The notes: generated by a model not told the origin, from the letters alone. 64,000 nt of DNA from CAMLQK01 sp035690865 (GCA_035690865.1 DASSKE010000003.1:62001-126000); one strand, 5' to 3'; shown: positions 25,992 to 33,657, counted from the first letter of the stretch. Made by a program: numbers and translations.

Positions 25992-26627
25992 ATGTTTGAA
26001 CACTTTATTAGATACATCGCTCCCCACTCATGCGTCGTCTGCAAGGCCGAAGGCCCACTTTTGTGCTCGCAATGTTCGCTCTTATTGCCACCAGTTATGA
26101 CCTGCTACGAGGACGCTAGCGATGTCGCACAACGTATTATAAGCGCCACAAGATATGATTCACCTGGGGCCAAAGCATTAGTGCACGCAGTAAAATTTGA
26201 GCGTGCCCGAGAAGCTGCACTGGTGATGGCTGAAGTGATGCATAAGCGTCTGCCTCCCCTTCCCGATAATGCTATTGTGACGTATATCCCCACGGCTAAC
26301 AATCGAGTGCGACAGAGGGGTTATGACCAAGCTGCCCTTATAGCCCGGGATTTTGCCCGAGTACGCAGATGTCCTTACATTCCCCTGTTGGCTCGTTTGT
26401 CAGGCATCAGACAGGTAGGCGCGTCGGCGCAGCAGCGCCGCGAACAGGTAAAAGGAGCGCTGGCTGTTACTCGACCTGCCCTAGTGCGCCAGCAGCCAAT
26501 TATTGTTATTGATGACGTTGTTACAACAGGAGCTACAATGCGCGAGGCACAAGCCATTTTGCAGAATCACCAAGCGCCGCTTGTCATAGGCTACTGTTTT
26601 GCTTTTGCACCGCCCAGCGCCAGCTGA
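25992..26627 (+). CDS. comF: ComF-family phosphoribosyltransferase-like protein
   Basis: This is a 211-residue protein. The N-terminal zinc ribbon has CVVCKAEGPLLCSQC (about residues 15-29). The phosphoribosyltransferase fold ends with the PRPP loop IIVIDDVVTTGATM at about 170-183. YIPTANNRVRQRGYDQAALIAR is the usual ComF middle motif. ComF proteins take part in DNA uptake during natural transformation, and the helicase function lies in ComFA, not here. The gene stands alone and convergent to the FAD oxidoreductase. It ends with TGA, so TGA is a stop in this organism. Confidence 0.9.
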   Translation: MFEHFIRYIAPHSCVVCKAEGPLLCSQCSLLLPPVMTCYEDASDVAQRIISATRYDSPGAKALVHAVKFERAREAALVMAEVMHKRLPPLPDNAIVTYIPTANNRVRQRGYDQAALIARDFARVRRCPYIPLLARLSGIRQVGASAQQRREQVKGALAVTRPALVRQQPIIVIDDVVTTGATMREAQAILQNHQAPLVIGYCFAFAPPSAS

Positions 26628-26628
26628 T

Positions 26629-28290
26629 TTACTGTACAGATATTACGGCGCCAGACTTTGTCAGTGCGCTACGTACGAGCGCCGCCGGTACATCACGGGG
26701 CTGTTCGTGCCTTTGCGTTGCAAGTGCTGCTAAGGCGCCCGCCGCCTGTCCAATGTTCATGGCGATAGGCTGTTCGCGAATAGCGCCCCCCGCCAAGCGA
26801 GAAACGGAAATATTCTTTTCAGCCGCCAGCAAGCCATCAACTTGCTGAGGTATAAGTACTCCCATTGGCACCTCAAACGGCCCTGAACGAGGCTTGTTGG
26901 TAAGAAGCTGTGCCGGGTCAAGGTTTGACTCTAGGCTGGCCGGAGAGTTACATCCATGGAGGTCCATCATGTAATACCCTACGGCGATACTGTTGTTGTA
27001 TTGTGGCATGGGGTTGGTGGCTGTCCAGGGGCGGTTTAAGTCGGTACCCGTTAGTGTCTGCTCGCCAATAATACGTCGCCCTTCTCGTACATAGGGCATT
27101 TGTGGCATTTGGTTCTCCATCTGTACAAAATTAGCCAGGCTCGGGCAATGGTGCGACCGGTTATAGGCGGTGCTGTAGCCCTCGTCATCAGCAAGCGCCC
27201 AATGGCTCTGACCCAGATCATGTTGAATGTAATACAGTAGCTGTAGGGTCATTTTCTTTGCTTCGCAAGTATAACGCTTGCGGGCTGTGGGGTCGGTAAT
27301 AAAGTCAGGAGGAACTTTACCGTTGGGTGGCCAGTCGTTGCCGAGGTTCAATGAAGAGCGCGTAATATCCTGCCCCTGTTGGAGAACGGTATAGTCAGTA
27401 TGATTGGATAGGTCGGGCAGCCCACGCCATGCAGTATAGCTTTGATACGTGCTAGGCCTCTTCTTAGTTTGCAGATAATTTGTTCCTTGCGGCGAAAGTA
27501 TCGACGCGAATCGTTTTTTAGTGGCTGCGGTATATCCCGGCGGTGCTTTAGTAAATTGTAAGCTGGAAGGTACGCGATTGGGATAATATTTTACGACGGC
27601 ACTATAGGTAATAGCCTGGAGACAGCCTGCGCGGTCATTCTGACTAGTAGAAACCTGGTTGCCGATCCGATAGGCGGCGCCTGATTTTGCGATTACGTCA
27701 CCGTACTCACCGGCATCAATAAGCACCTTGCTCTGCAATTGCTTGCCATTAACCACAACACCAACAACAGTTTGGTCGTGCTTAATAACAGATGAGACGC
27801 GAACGCCGGTAAGCACCGTCAGGTTCTGCGACTCATTCTTGAGCATGTTTTGCAGAATGTGCTGACCATCGCGCGGGTCAACGCAGAGCGACCCTTGATA
27901 GTAGTAGCACGTGCCAGTAGAATGCCCCCGTGCTCCGTAATACTCAATAACTGCCTTAGCGAACTCGGCATAAATGCCGCTTTTACGTGCTTCGCGGTTG
28001 TTGCCCTCATCCATTGTGCCTACCGCCGCCGCGGTCATTTGTCCGCCGATCCAATCTGTTTCTTCAAGTAGAGCGACATGTGCTCCCATACGGGCAGCCT
28101 GTAAACTTGCCGCGATACCGCCCGGCCCTGCCCCCACAACAATGACATCGTAGCGGTCGGACAGCACTGGCACAGCGTGCTTTTGGCGTTGTTGCCACGC
28201 CACGCCACCAAAACACCCCACAATTACAAATAAGAGCAGGATGATTTGTAGTACTTGGCGCCGCGAAGGTATTTTTGTTTTAAAAAGCAC
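26629..28290 (-). CDS. Membrane-anchored FAD-dependent oxidoreductase
   Basis: A 553-residue flavoprotein of the FAD_oxidored type (PF12831). A single N-terminal membrane segment (about 14-30) precedes the dinucleotide-binding motif VVGAGPGGIAASLQAARMG at about residues 51-69. DWIGGQMTAAAVGTMDEG and the C-terminal FAD block SRLAGGAIREQPIAMNIGQAAGALAA are typical. The anchor implies the catalytic part may lie outside the cytoplasm, which is unusual for FAD enzymes unless exported by Tat (tatA is present at 46738, but no twin-Arg motif is evident). Starts with GTG, 6 bases after a CATACT -10-like box. Substrate unknown. Confidence 0.8.
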   Translation of the reverse strand: MLFKTKIPSRRQVLQIILLLFVIVGCFGGVAWQQRQKHAVPVLSDRYDVIVVGAGPGGIAASLQAARMGAHVALLEETDWIGGQMTAAAVGTMDEGNNREARKSGIYAEFAKAVIEYYGARGHSTGTCYYYQGSLCVDPRDGQHILQNMLKNESQNLTVLTGVRVSSVIKHDQTVVGVVVNGKQLQSKVLIDAGEYGDVIAKSGAAYRIGNQVSTSQNDRAGCLQAITYSAVVKYYPNRVPSSLQFTKAPPGYTAATKKRFASILSPQGTNYLQTKKRPSTYQSYTAWRGLPDLSNHTDYTVLQQGQDITRSSLNLGNDWPPNGKVPPDFITDPTARKRYTCEAKKMTLQLLYYIQHDLGQSHWALADDEGYSTAYNRSHHCPSLANFVQMENQMPQMPYVREGRRIIGEQTLTGTDLNRPWTATNPMPQYNNSIAVGYYMMDLHGCNSPASLESNLDPAQLLTNKPRSGPFEVPMGVLIPQQVDGLLAAEKNISVSRLAGGAIREQPIAMNIGQAAGALAALATQRHEQPRDVPAALVRSALTKSGAVISVQ

Positions 28291-28358
28291 TTTCGCAGTA
28301 TGCGCCCGCGGCCAGTAAAAAAGCTGTGAACTCCCTTACAGGATTTTTTAGGTTCTCG

Positions 28359-28386
28359 TTCACAAATACGCACTCTATGGTATAAT
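28359..28386 (+). promoter_or_regulatory. Promoter of tRNA-Ser(TGA)
   Basis: TTCACA (28359-28364), 16 bases, TATAAT (28381-28386), 24 bases before the tRNA. Confidence 0.6.
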
Positions 28387-28410
28387 ATACTCTGATCTGG
28401 CACAAAGAAT

Positions 28411-28500
28411 GGAAGGGTGTCCGAGCGGTTTAAGGAAACGGTCTTGAAAACCGTCGTGCCGGCAACGGTACCGTGGGTTCGAATCCCACCCCTTCCGCCA
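28411..28500 (+). tRNA. tRNA-Ser(TGA)
   Basis: A 90-nt class II tRNA. The acceptor GGAAGGG pairs with CCCTTCC, discriminator G, encoded CCA. Anticodon loop CTTGAAA gives anticodon TGA. It has a long variable arm and the T arm GGGTTCGAATCCC. Confidence 0.95.
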
Positions 28501-28505
28501 GAATA

Positions 28506-28545
28506 AAACTCCCAAGGAGACAAACACGTTTCCCTGGGAGTTTTT
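28506..28545 (+). terminator. Terminator after tRNA-Ser(TGA)
   Basis: Imperfect hairpin AACTCCCA...TGGGAGTT followed by a T run (GTTTTTTATT). It lies at the end of the convergent gene at 28545. Confidence 0.75.
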
Positions 28546-28748
28546 TATTGCTTTTGAAGCACGTCTCCCACTCGCGCCAATAGGTGGCCAAGCTTTCCAC
28601 GGAGTGTTCTTCGCCGGGCAACCTCGGCTTGGATATAGACAAGATCAATATCTTCGGCCACAGCGGGCCGATCAATGCCTATGGCATCACCTAAAATGTG
28701 CAGCTCATTGCTCAAGGCTGCTTCTTCGGGCGTACGTTCAGCGCTCAT
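28545..28748 (-). CDS. Small hypothetical protein
   Basis: This 67-residue protein is not recognised. It starts at an ATG that overlaps the end of the upstream gene by 11 bases, and a start seven codons earlier is less likely. It is mostly helical and charged, rich in Ala, Glu, Leu and Arg, with no membrane segment. Coupling to the 136-residue protein suggests that the two act together. Confidence 0.5.
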   Translation of the reverse strand: MSAERTPEEAALSNELHILGDAIGIDRPAVAEDIDLVYIQAEVARRRTLRGKLGHLLARVGDVLQKQ

Positions 28749-29148
28749 CGGCTTCCGGTGTGGTATCAAGCGGGGGCATCATGGCAATGTCGAAAATGTG
28801 ACTCGCGTAAGAACGAGTCATTTCGCCCGCAGCTTCGCGCACTTCTGGACGTGGATGCTGTTCTTTGGCAATATGCAGAACAACCGGCAAAAAATCCCGG
28901 GTAAAAGCTTCGTCAAGGTGATAAGCGTAGGGTGTGCCAGCCGATTGAGGCTTTTCGCTTACAGCTTGCAGATCTTCACCGAGCTTTAGAAGAAGCGCGC
29001 TATAGCCAGCCATTGCTTCGGCGTCGTCACCGCCCTGTTCCGCACCCAGCGCAAAGAGCCTCCCAGATGCGTCCGCTGCTTCTGCGAGTGTTTGTACTTC
29101 TTGTTGTGATTCAAGAATGGCCCCAAGGCCATTTTCTGCAGGTCTCAT
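28738..29148 (-). CDS. Hypothetical helical protein
   Basis: This 136-residue protein is not recognised. It is Ala/Glu/Leu-rich and helical, with no Cys and no membrane segment. It starts at the ATG at 29148, 9 bases after a TATAGT box (29163-29158 on the minus strand), so its mRNA has almost no leader. A start six codons earlier would lie close to or upstream of the RNA start. Confidence 0.55.
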   Translation of the reverse strand: MRPAENGLGAILESQQEVQTLAEAADASGRLFALGAEQGGDDAEAMAGYSALLLKLGEDLQAVSEKPQSAGTPYAYHLDEAFTRDFLPVVLHIAKEQHPRPEVREAAGEMTRSYASHIFDIAMMPPLDTTPEADER

Positions 29149-29261
29149 AATGTGCCTACTATACAATAAACTGACTAATATGTCACTACTCTAGCTAGCG
29201 TCGTCTTTACACTAGCATTGCGGCGACTTATCTGTTAAAATAATGACGTTCGACATTAGTT

Positions 29262-29354
29262 GGAGAGGTACCCAAGTGGCTGAAGGGGACGGTTTGCTAA
29301 ATCGTTAGGGGGGCGAGAGCTCCCGCGAGGGTTCGAATCCCTCTCTCTCCGCCA
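29262..29354 (+). tRNA. tRNA-Ser(GCT)
   Basis: A 93-nt class II tRNA. The acceptor GGAGAGG pairs with TCTCTCC with one wobble, discriminator G, CCA encoded. Anticodon loop TTGCTAA gives GCT. It has a long variable arm and the T arm GAGGGTTCGAATCCCTC. Confidence 0.95.
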
Positions 29355-29386
29355 AGATAAAACACCCTGGTTCGCTAGGGTGTTTT
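29326..29386 (+). repeat. 61-bp direct repeat, copy 1 (tRNA-Ser 3' end plus terminator)
   Basis: Identical to 32202-32262 except for one base (T/C at the loop). It covers the T arm, acceptor and CCA of the tRNA and the terminator hairpin that follows. Confidence 0.9.
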
Positions 29387-29388
29387 GT
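29359..29388 (+). terminator. Terminator after tRNA-Ser(GCT)
   Basis: Stem AAAACACCCT with AGGGTGTTTT around a 7-8 base loop. Confidence 0.85.
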
Positions 29389-29455
29389 TATGTATGGGGA
29401 AAAGAGGGCACGTTTTCTTTTGCGCTTATGCTGCAAATCAGTGTACAATAGCCAT

Positions 29456-30070
29456 ATGAATGGGGACGATGTGGCGAAACCGGGTAGTTCACAGGACCAA
29501 AAGCCCGATCTCGAGGAGAACCAGGATTCTTCTGCGAATGAGCAGGATCAGTTCTATGCGCCCGATGAAGGGTCGCAACAACCTGCTGCGTTTGATGCCC
29601 CACAGCCAGATGAGGCAGAGCTAACCTGGCAAGCTTCCGAATTCGTGCGTCACGAAAAAGACGCCAATTGGTATATGGCGTATGTTGGGGTGATGATTGT
29701 TGTGGTGACACTGGTCTACTTTATAGCCCGCGACGTCATATCAATTGTTGCTTCAGTGATACTGGCAATCTTGCTCGGTGTTTTAGCGGGCCGAAAGCCC
29801 CGGGTGCTTACCTACACCATCGACCATGACAGCATCACAATAGATAACCAGATATTCTTTTTTAGCCAGTTCCGTTCTTTTGGTGTCCTGCAAGACGGTG
29901 CATTTACGAGCATTGTTTTTACTCCCTTGCAACGTCTTCGGCCACCGTTAACAATCTACTATCCGCCCGAAGTAGAAACCGATATAGCGGATGTATTGTC
30001 GCGTCACTTGCCGTACTCACCCGTCAAAAAAGACGCGCTCGACCACTTGTTGAGCAAGATGCGTTTTTAG
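29456..30070 (+). CDS. Conserved-type hypothetical membrane protein
   Basis: This is a 204-residue protein. Residues 1-60 are hydrophilic and acidic, rich in Gln, Asp and Pro. Two adjacent membrane helices lie at about 72-92 and 93-108 (VGVMIVVVTLVYFIARDV, then IVASVILAILLGVLAG). A 95-residue cytosolic tail resembles a PH-like domain (YTIDHDSITIDNQIFFFSQFRSF). Two helices followed by such a tail are common in small bacterial membrane proteins of unknown role. Start chosen at the ATG 6 bases after TACAAT (29444-29449). An ATG 66 bases earlier would lie inside the tRNA terminator. Confidence 0.65.
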   Translation: MNGDDVAKPGSSQDQKPDLEENQDSSANEQDQFYAPDEGSQQPAAFDAPQPDEAELTWQASEFVRHEKDANWYMAYVGVMIVVVTLVYFIARDVISIVASVILAILLGVLAGRKPRVLTYTIDHDSITIDNQIFFFSQFRSFGVLQDGAFTSIVFTPLQRLRPPLTIYYPPEVETDIADVLSRHLPYSPVKKDALDHLLSKMRF

Positions 30071-31131
30071 CCCTGCGTTTGATTTGGTGCAGGGTGAATG
30101 GTTCGAAAGGCGTTAAGCAGTTTGCCAGCTTCGCTTACCCAGTGCTTAACCGCATCTTCGGTCAGCTCGTAGTTGCAGGCGGAGAGTAGACCGTCAATAT
30201 CCTGGCCGTCTTCCACAAATACCCCTAAACCGTAACCTTCCCAACCGGCCGGAATTGCCGGCAATGACTCATTAGTAGCAAGTGCTACAACGTCTAATGA
30301 TAATTGGTTCGGGTCGTTACAAAACGTAGCAATCTGCTCGACAGTATAGAGTGGCCCTTGCAGAGCCTCAATAGTGGTCGCGCCTTCCTCGGCGAACTTC
30401 TTGCGTACATCAACCACAGGCTCAGGTATAGCAGAACGAACCTGACCTAAAAAGCCGTCAATGCCACGCTCAGTGCTGCGGATGCCAACGCGTTGCGGAA
30501 GAACCGCCTTAAGACGATCAGTACCAAGTATGGCTACGTCGCGTACGCTAGTAATATCAGCTTCAGCGAATGCTTCGCCAAAAGCGGCCTTTACCTTGTC
30601 GCTCAAAGATTCTCGTTCTGCGCCTGAGTATGGCTCAAAAGTAGTGCGCCCTAAGAGGTCGGATAGTTCAACATCAAGCTTATCCTGTACCTCTGGGCTA
30701 AAAAGTGGTTCAGCGGTGGGCTGAGGCTTTTCGGGCTGAGCCGGCTCATCGGTTGGCGCTGTTTCGTCTGTGGACTGCAGTGGGGCATCATCTATGCGGT
30801 ACTCCGTAGGGGTAATGCCATGTTGCATGGCCAATTGAAGCGCAGTGCGAGCTAACGCTTTTTTAAAATCAGAGATCTTGCTTGGGTCTTCAACTTCGCC
30901 TGACAAGATAAGGTGAAGATTGAGCGTCTCGGGAGCGGTGTGCGCTTCAGGGGTAGGAGTCACGGGCTGTGCATCAGCCGCAGGCAATACCTGATCTTCC
31001 GGGGCTGGAGCTACACCTGATTCGGCAGGAGGCAGAGGTGGCATGGGAGGTGCCAAGGGTGTCGGGTCTGAGCCGCCTTCTTGATATGCTGGATTAGGAT
31101 TAGCCCAAGGGCCGCCTTCGGGAAAACTCAT
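30067..31131 (-). CDS. Hypothetical protein with Pro/Glu-rich segments
   Basis: This 354-residue protein is of no recognised family. Residues 1-70 and 130-165 are low complexity, rich in Pro, Ala and Glu. The folded parts are about 75-125 (LNLHLILSGEVEDPSKISDF) and 170-350. No membrane segment is seen. AGGAG lies 6 bases before the ATG at 31131, and the upstream extension of the frame lies across the promoter. Promoter and an inverted repeat are listed separately. The stop overlaps the convergent gene by 3 bases. Confidence 0.55.
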   Translation of the reverse strand: MSFPEGGPWANPNPAYQEGGSDPTPLAPPMPPLPPAESGVAPAPEDQVLPAADAQPVTPTPEAHTAPETLNLHLILSGEVEDPSKISDFKKALARTALQLAMQHGITPTEYRIDDAPLQSTDETAPTDEPAQPEKPQPTAEPLFSPEVQDKLDVELSDLLGRTTFEPYSGAERESLSDKVKAAFGEAFAEADITSVRDVAILGTDRLKAVLPQRVGIRSTERGIDGFLGQVRSAIPEPVVDVRKKFAEEGATTIEALQGPLYTVEQIATFCNDPNQLSLDVVALATNESLPAIPAGWEGYGLGVFVEDGQDIDGLLSACNYELTEDAVKHWVSEAGKLLNAFRTIHPAPNQTQG

Positions 31132-31156
31132 TAAAACTCCTACAATTAATATGTAT

Positions 31157-31185
31157 ACTATAACATGATAAGAGCTATATGGCAA
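31157..31185 (-). promoter_or_regulatory. Promoter of the 354-residue gene
   Basis: Minus strand: TTGCCA (31185-31180), 17 bases, TATAGT (31162-31157). Confidence 0.6.
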
Positions 31186-31193
31186 TATCATGT
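31163..31193. promoter_or_regulatory. Inverted repeat around the -35 box, candidate operator
   Basis: Perfect 8-base arms ACATGATA (31163-31170) and TATCATGT (31186-31193), 15 bases apart. One arm lies in the promoter spacer and one just upstream of the -35, a position suited to a repressor. Confidence 0.45.
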
Positions 31194-31269
31194 CGCATCG
31201 TCTCTTACTATGAGCCCCGCAAATTGTTTCGGGAAGCATAAAATGCACAACGACGAGCAAATAGTTGCT

Positions 31270-31298
31270 TTGACACATGCGGTTCCATGTGAAATATT
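31270..31298 (+). promoter_or_regulatory. Promoter of the 195-residue gene
   Basis: A perfect TTGACA (31270-31275), 17 bases, AATATT (31293-31298). The ATG follows 6 bases later, so the mRNA is probably leaderless. Confidence 0.5.
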
Positions 31299-31304
31299 GG
31301 TCGC

Positions 31305-31892
31305 ATGACTAACACTTCAGAATACCCCGCAGGTGGACATTACCTAGCGCAAATTACCAGACAAATGTACGAGACCGGCAGAATCGGTCACGTGGAATAT
31401 AGCAACATAACCCTGGCTGGGCCAGGTATTGTCTCTGAGCACGACCCCGATGTGCGACTTGAGAATCAATCACTGAATGCCTTGTGGCCCGGCGGTAGCC
31501 CAGCTGGCAACCTCTTCGAATCGATTATAACTCCGGAGGGTGACGTGAATAGCGTTGCTGCTGAGGAGGTATTGCTTAACCGGGGTGTTTTGTTGGAGGG
31601 CTCAGTCGATGCTGCGGCTTTTGACCGTGTCCCGGGCGAGCTAAAGCAACACTGGAATAGTATCCGGCAGTCTGTGGCCCCACTCCTTCCTATTCAGTAT
31701 GCCGAAGGACGCGCCCGGCTTATGAGCGCCCCGCTTTGCATAGCCGTTGGTAGTAGAGTGTTGAGGAGCACCATACATCAGCCAAACGACCGTATGGTAC
31801 ATCTATGGTACCCTGTCGATGTAAACCCCAAGGCGGTACTTGTTAGAATGCGCCAAGGCGTGCGGCAGGCAGTCAATGAGGAAACAATCTAG
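31305..31892 (+). CDS. Hypothetical soluble protein
   Basis: This 195-residue protein is not recognised. There are no membrane segments, and it has a mixed alpha/beta composition. A Cys lies in the last third (SAPLCIAVGSRV). It begins 6 bases after a -10 box without a Shine-Dalgarno sequence. It is divergent from the 354-residue gene and ends at a bidirectional terminator shared with tRNA-Arg. Confidence 0.5.
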   Translation: MTNTSEYPAGGHYLAQITRQMYETGRIGHVEYSNITLAGPGIVSEHDPDVRLENQSLNALWPGGSPAGNLFESIITPEGDVNSVAAEEVLLNRGVLLEGSVDAAAFDRVPGELKQHWNSIRQSVAPLLPIQYAEGRARLMSAPLCIAVGSRVLRSTIHQPNDRMVHLWYPVDVNPKAVLVRMRQGVRQAVNEETI

Positions 31893-31906
31893 AGCAATCT
31901 AGAACA

Positions 31907-31942
31907 ACGAAAAAGCCGAGCAATAACGCTCGGCTTTTTCGT
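31907..31942. terminator. Bidirectional terminator
   Basis: A perfect 15-base inverted repeat ACGAAAAAGCCGAGC/GCTCGGCTTTTTCGT with a 6-base loop. It ends the hypothetical gene (+) and abuts the 3' end of tRNA-Arg (-). Confidence 0.9.
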
Positions 31943-32019
31943 TGGTACACCCGACAGGATTCGAACCTACGACCTTTGGCTCCGCAAGCCAACGCTCTAT
32001 CCAGCTGAGCTACGGGTGC
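31943..32019 (-). tRNA. tRNA-Arg(GCG)
   Basis: A 77-nt tRNA. The acceptor GCACCCG pairs with CGGGTGT, discriminator A, CCA encoded. Anticodon loop TTGCGGA gives GCG, which reads CGC and CGU. Most bacteria instead read these codons with a tRNA-Arg(ACG) whose A34 is deaminated to inosine. Confidence 0.92.
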
Positions 32020-32038
32020 ATAGTAAGTAACAGAGGTA

Positions 32039-32067
32039 ATTCTAGCATAATTATTGTCGCTTGCCAA
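32039..32067 (-). promoter_or_regulatory. tRNA-Arg promoter
   Basis: Minus strand: TTGGCA (32067-32062), 17 bases, TAGAAT (32044-32039) with extended TGC. Confidence 0.6.
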
Positions 32068-32094
32068 CCCCTACTCTGTGCGCCCCGTGCCATC

Positions 32095-32123
32095 TTTAAA
32101 AAAATGCGTAAATAGCGTAGAAT
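32095..32123 (+). promoter_or_regulatory. tRNA-Ser(CGA) promoter
   Basis: TTTAAA (32095-32100), 17 bases, TAGAAT (32118-32123), 17 bases before the tRNA. Confidence 0.5.
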
Positions 32124-32139
32124 AACAGGGTTACTACCT

Positions 32140-32230
32140 GGAGAGGTCGCATAGTTGGTCTAGTGCGCCGCACTCGAAATGCGGTATAGGGGCAACTCTA
32201 TCGAGGGTTCGAATCCCTCTCTCTCCGCCA
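32140..32230 (+). tRNA. tRNA-Ser(CGA)
   Basis: A 91-nt class II tRNA. The acceptor is GGAGAGG, anticodon loop CTCGAAA gives CGA. It has a long variable arm, T arm GAGGGTTCGAATCCCTC, discriminator G and encoded CCA. Confidence 0.95.
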
Positions 32231-32262
32231 AGATAAAACACCCTGGCTCGCTAGGGTGTTTT
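32202..32262 (+). repeat. 61-bp direct repeat, copy 2
   Basis: Matches 29326-29386 with one mismatch. The two copies flank a 2.8-kb segment. Confidence 0.9.
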
Positions 32263-32267
32263 ATCTT
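32231..32267 (+). terminator. Terminator after tRNA-Ser(CGA)
   Basis: Inverted repeat AGATAAAACACCCT/AGGGTGTTTTATCT with an 8-base loop. Symmetric, so it may act in both directions. Confidence 0.88.
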
Positions 32268-32333
32268 GGGCTAACCTTTTATGGCTAGTTTGACTTGCGA
32301 TCATCACCCATAAACTGGTATCATAAGGCTAAT

Positions 32334-33188
32334 ATGGATGAACGAGGGTTGGGACAACGCCTGCAAGAGGCTCGACTGCACGCTGGTATGACGCAGCAAA
32401 CGCTGTGCCAAAAGGCCGACTTAAGCTACTCAACGCTGACTAAAATTGAGCGTGGCGCTATCAAATCGCCCTCAATCTTTACTATTCAGCGTATCGCTGA
32501 GGTACTGGGCGTAGGCCTCGATTCCCTTTTGGGAACTTCTCCCCTGCCCGCCCGACCAGCCAGCAAAAAAGTTCGCTCTAAAAGCGGAGTCACTTTTGTG
32601 TATTTCGACATCAATGGCTGTCTTGTCCGCTTTTTTCATGCTGCTTTCACCCGGCTCTCCTCTGACACCGGCCTAACGCCTGACGTGATAGAAAGCGCTT
32701 TTTGGCGTTATAACGACCAGGTATGTCGTGGCGAAATGTCATTGTCGGAATTTAATGATGCCTTTGCAAAAGAGATAGGCACCGATTCACTCGACTGGCA
32801 GTCGTATTATATGGATGCCATAGAAGTAATCCCTGCTATGCAGGATTTTGTCGCCTGGACCGCCAAGCATTACCGCGTGGGACTTTTAACCAACATTATG
32901 CCCGGTTTTATCGCCTACATGCAAAAGCACAAACTCTTGCCTGATATTGCCTATGACGTCATTATTGATTCTTCGAAGGTGGGGGCGATTAAGCCGGAGG
33001 CTAAAATATTTGAACTTGCCGCCAAAAAAGCGGGCTGCCCAGATAAAGAAATCCTCTTCGTAGATGACTCCCGCACAAACCTTATGGCCGCCGGTAAGCG
33101 GGGCTGGCACGTACTGTGGTTTGATGATTACAATCCCGAGGAATCCATTGAGCGTATTCGTGATACGCTGGCTTTTGACGAAGATTAG
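32334..33188 (+). CDS. XRE-type HTH fused to a HAD-like hydrolase
   Basis: This is a 284-residue protein. The N-terminal helix-turn-helix (about 6-65: LGQRLQEARLHAGMTQQTLC, then LSYSTLTKIERG) is of the Cro/XRE type. A HAD domain follows from about 88: motif I FDINGCL (D92, with Asn at the +2 position instead of the usual Asp), motif II LLTNIM, motif III Lys in GAIKPEAKIF, and motif IV FVDDSRTNL. The fusion could make DNA binding respond to a phosphorylated metabolite. It starts at the ATG 9 bases after TATCAT (32319-32324), with TTGCGA 18 bases upstream. An upstream ATG at 32295 lies within the promoter. Confidence 0.82.
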   Translation: MDERGLGQRLQEARLHAGMTQQTLCQKADLSYSTLTKIERGAIKSPSIFTIQRIAEVLGVGLDSLLGTSPLPARPASKKVRSKSGVTFVYFDINGCLVRFFHAAFTRLSSDTGLTPDVIESAFWRYNDQVCRGEMSLSEFNDAFAKEIGTDSLDWQSYYMDAIEVIPAMQDFVAWTAKHYRVGLLTNIMPGFIAYMQKHKLLPDIAYDVIIDSSKVGAIKPEAKIFELAAKKAGCPDKEILFVDDSRTNLMAAGKRGWHVLWFDDYNPEESIERIRDTLAFDED

Positions 33189-33617
33189 CTAGGCTGTAGC
33201 TGCTTTAGTCTGACAGTCGCGGCACAACCCTTGAATCTCGATCTGGTGAGCTGTTGGCATAAATTGCTTGTCGCGGCACAGCGCCTCTATGGCTTGCTCA
33301 AGCGACGCCTCGTCAAGGGCGATAGTTCGTTCGCAATTAGTGCAGCTCATGTGGTGATGGTGCGTCGAAAACATCTCGCTTAGCTCTACTTTATACTTCC
33401 AACCGATATTTACGCGGATGATAATCCCTAGCTCTTCAAAGAGTGCCACTGTGCGGTACACACTGGCCCGATCAACGGATGAAGTTTGGAGTACCAGCTC
33501 GTGCATAGAAAGCGGCTCTTTACCAAGGAGCTGCTTAAAAACCGCTTGTCGCGGACTGGTAACGCTGTAGCCCTGCTTTTTGAGGGCGTCTTTTAAAAGA
33601 TGCAAAGGATCTGACAT
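33189..33617 (-). CDS. Fur-family metalloregulator
   Basis: This is a 142-residue protein. The winged helix (about 1-80) has the Fur-type recognition region SVDRASVYRTVALFEELGII. The metal site has THHHHMSCTNC (His cluster and CxxC), with a second Cys pair GLCRDC near the C-terminus that would hold structural zinc. It may be Fur, Zur or PerR. The sequence alone does not decide. It stands alone, convergent to the XRE-HAD gene. Confidence 0.9.
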   Translation of the reverse strand: MSDPLHLLKDALKKQGYSVTSPRQAVFKQLLGKEPLSMHELVLQTSSVDRASVYRTVALFEELGIIIRVNIGWKYKVELSEMFSTHHHHMSCTNCERTIALDEASLEQAIEALCRDKQFMPTAHQIEIQGLCRDCQTKAATA

Positions 33618-33657
33618 GCTCTTAGCGTATCATAAAATGCGACGTGGTTGCAAAAAC

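Noticed and set aside
28224..28523. Minus-strand frame across tRNA-Ser(TGA)
   Set aside because: Its GGRGGIRTHGT-like peptide is a well-known false product of the strand opposite tRNA-Ser genes.
31873..32067. Minus-strand frame containing APVAQLDRA...RRFESC
   Set aside because: It is a well-known false peptide read through a tRNA gene, here tRNA-Arg.
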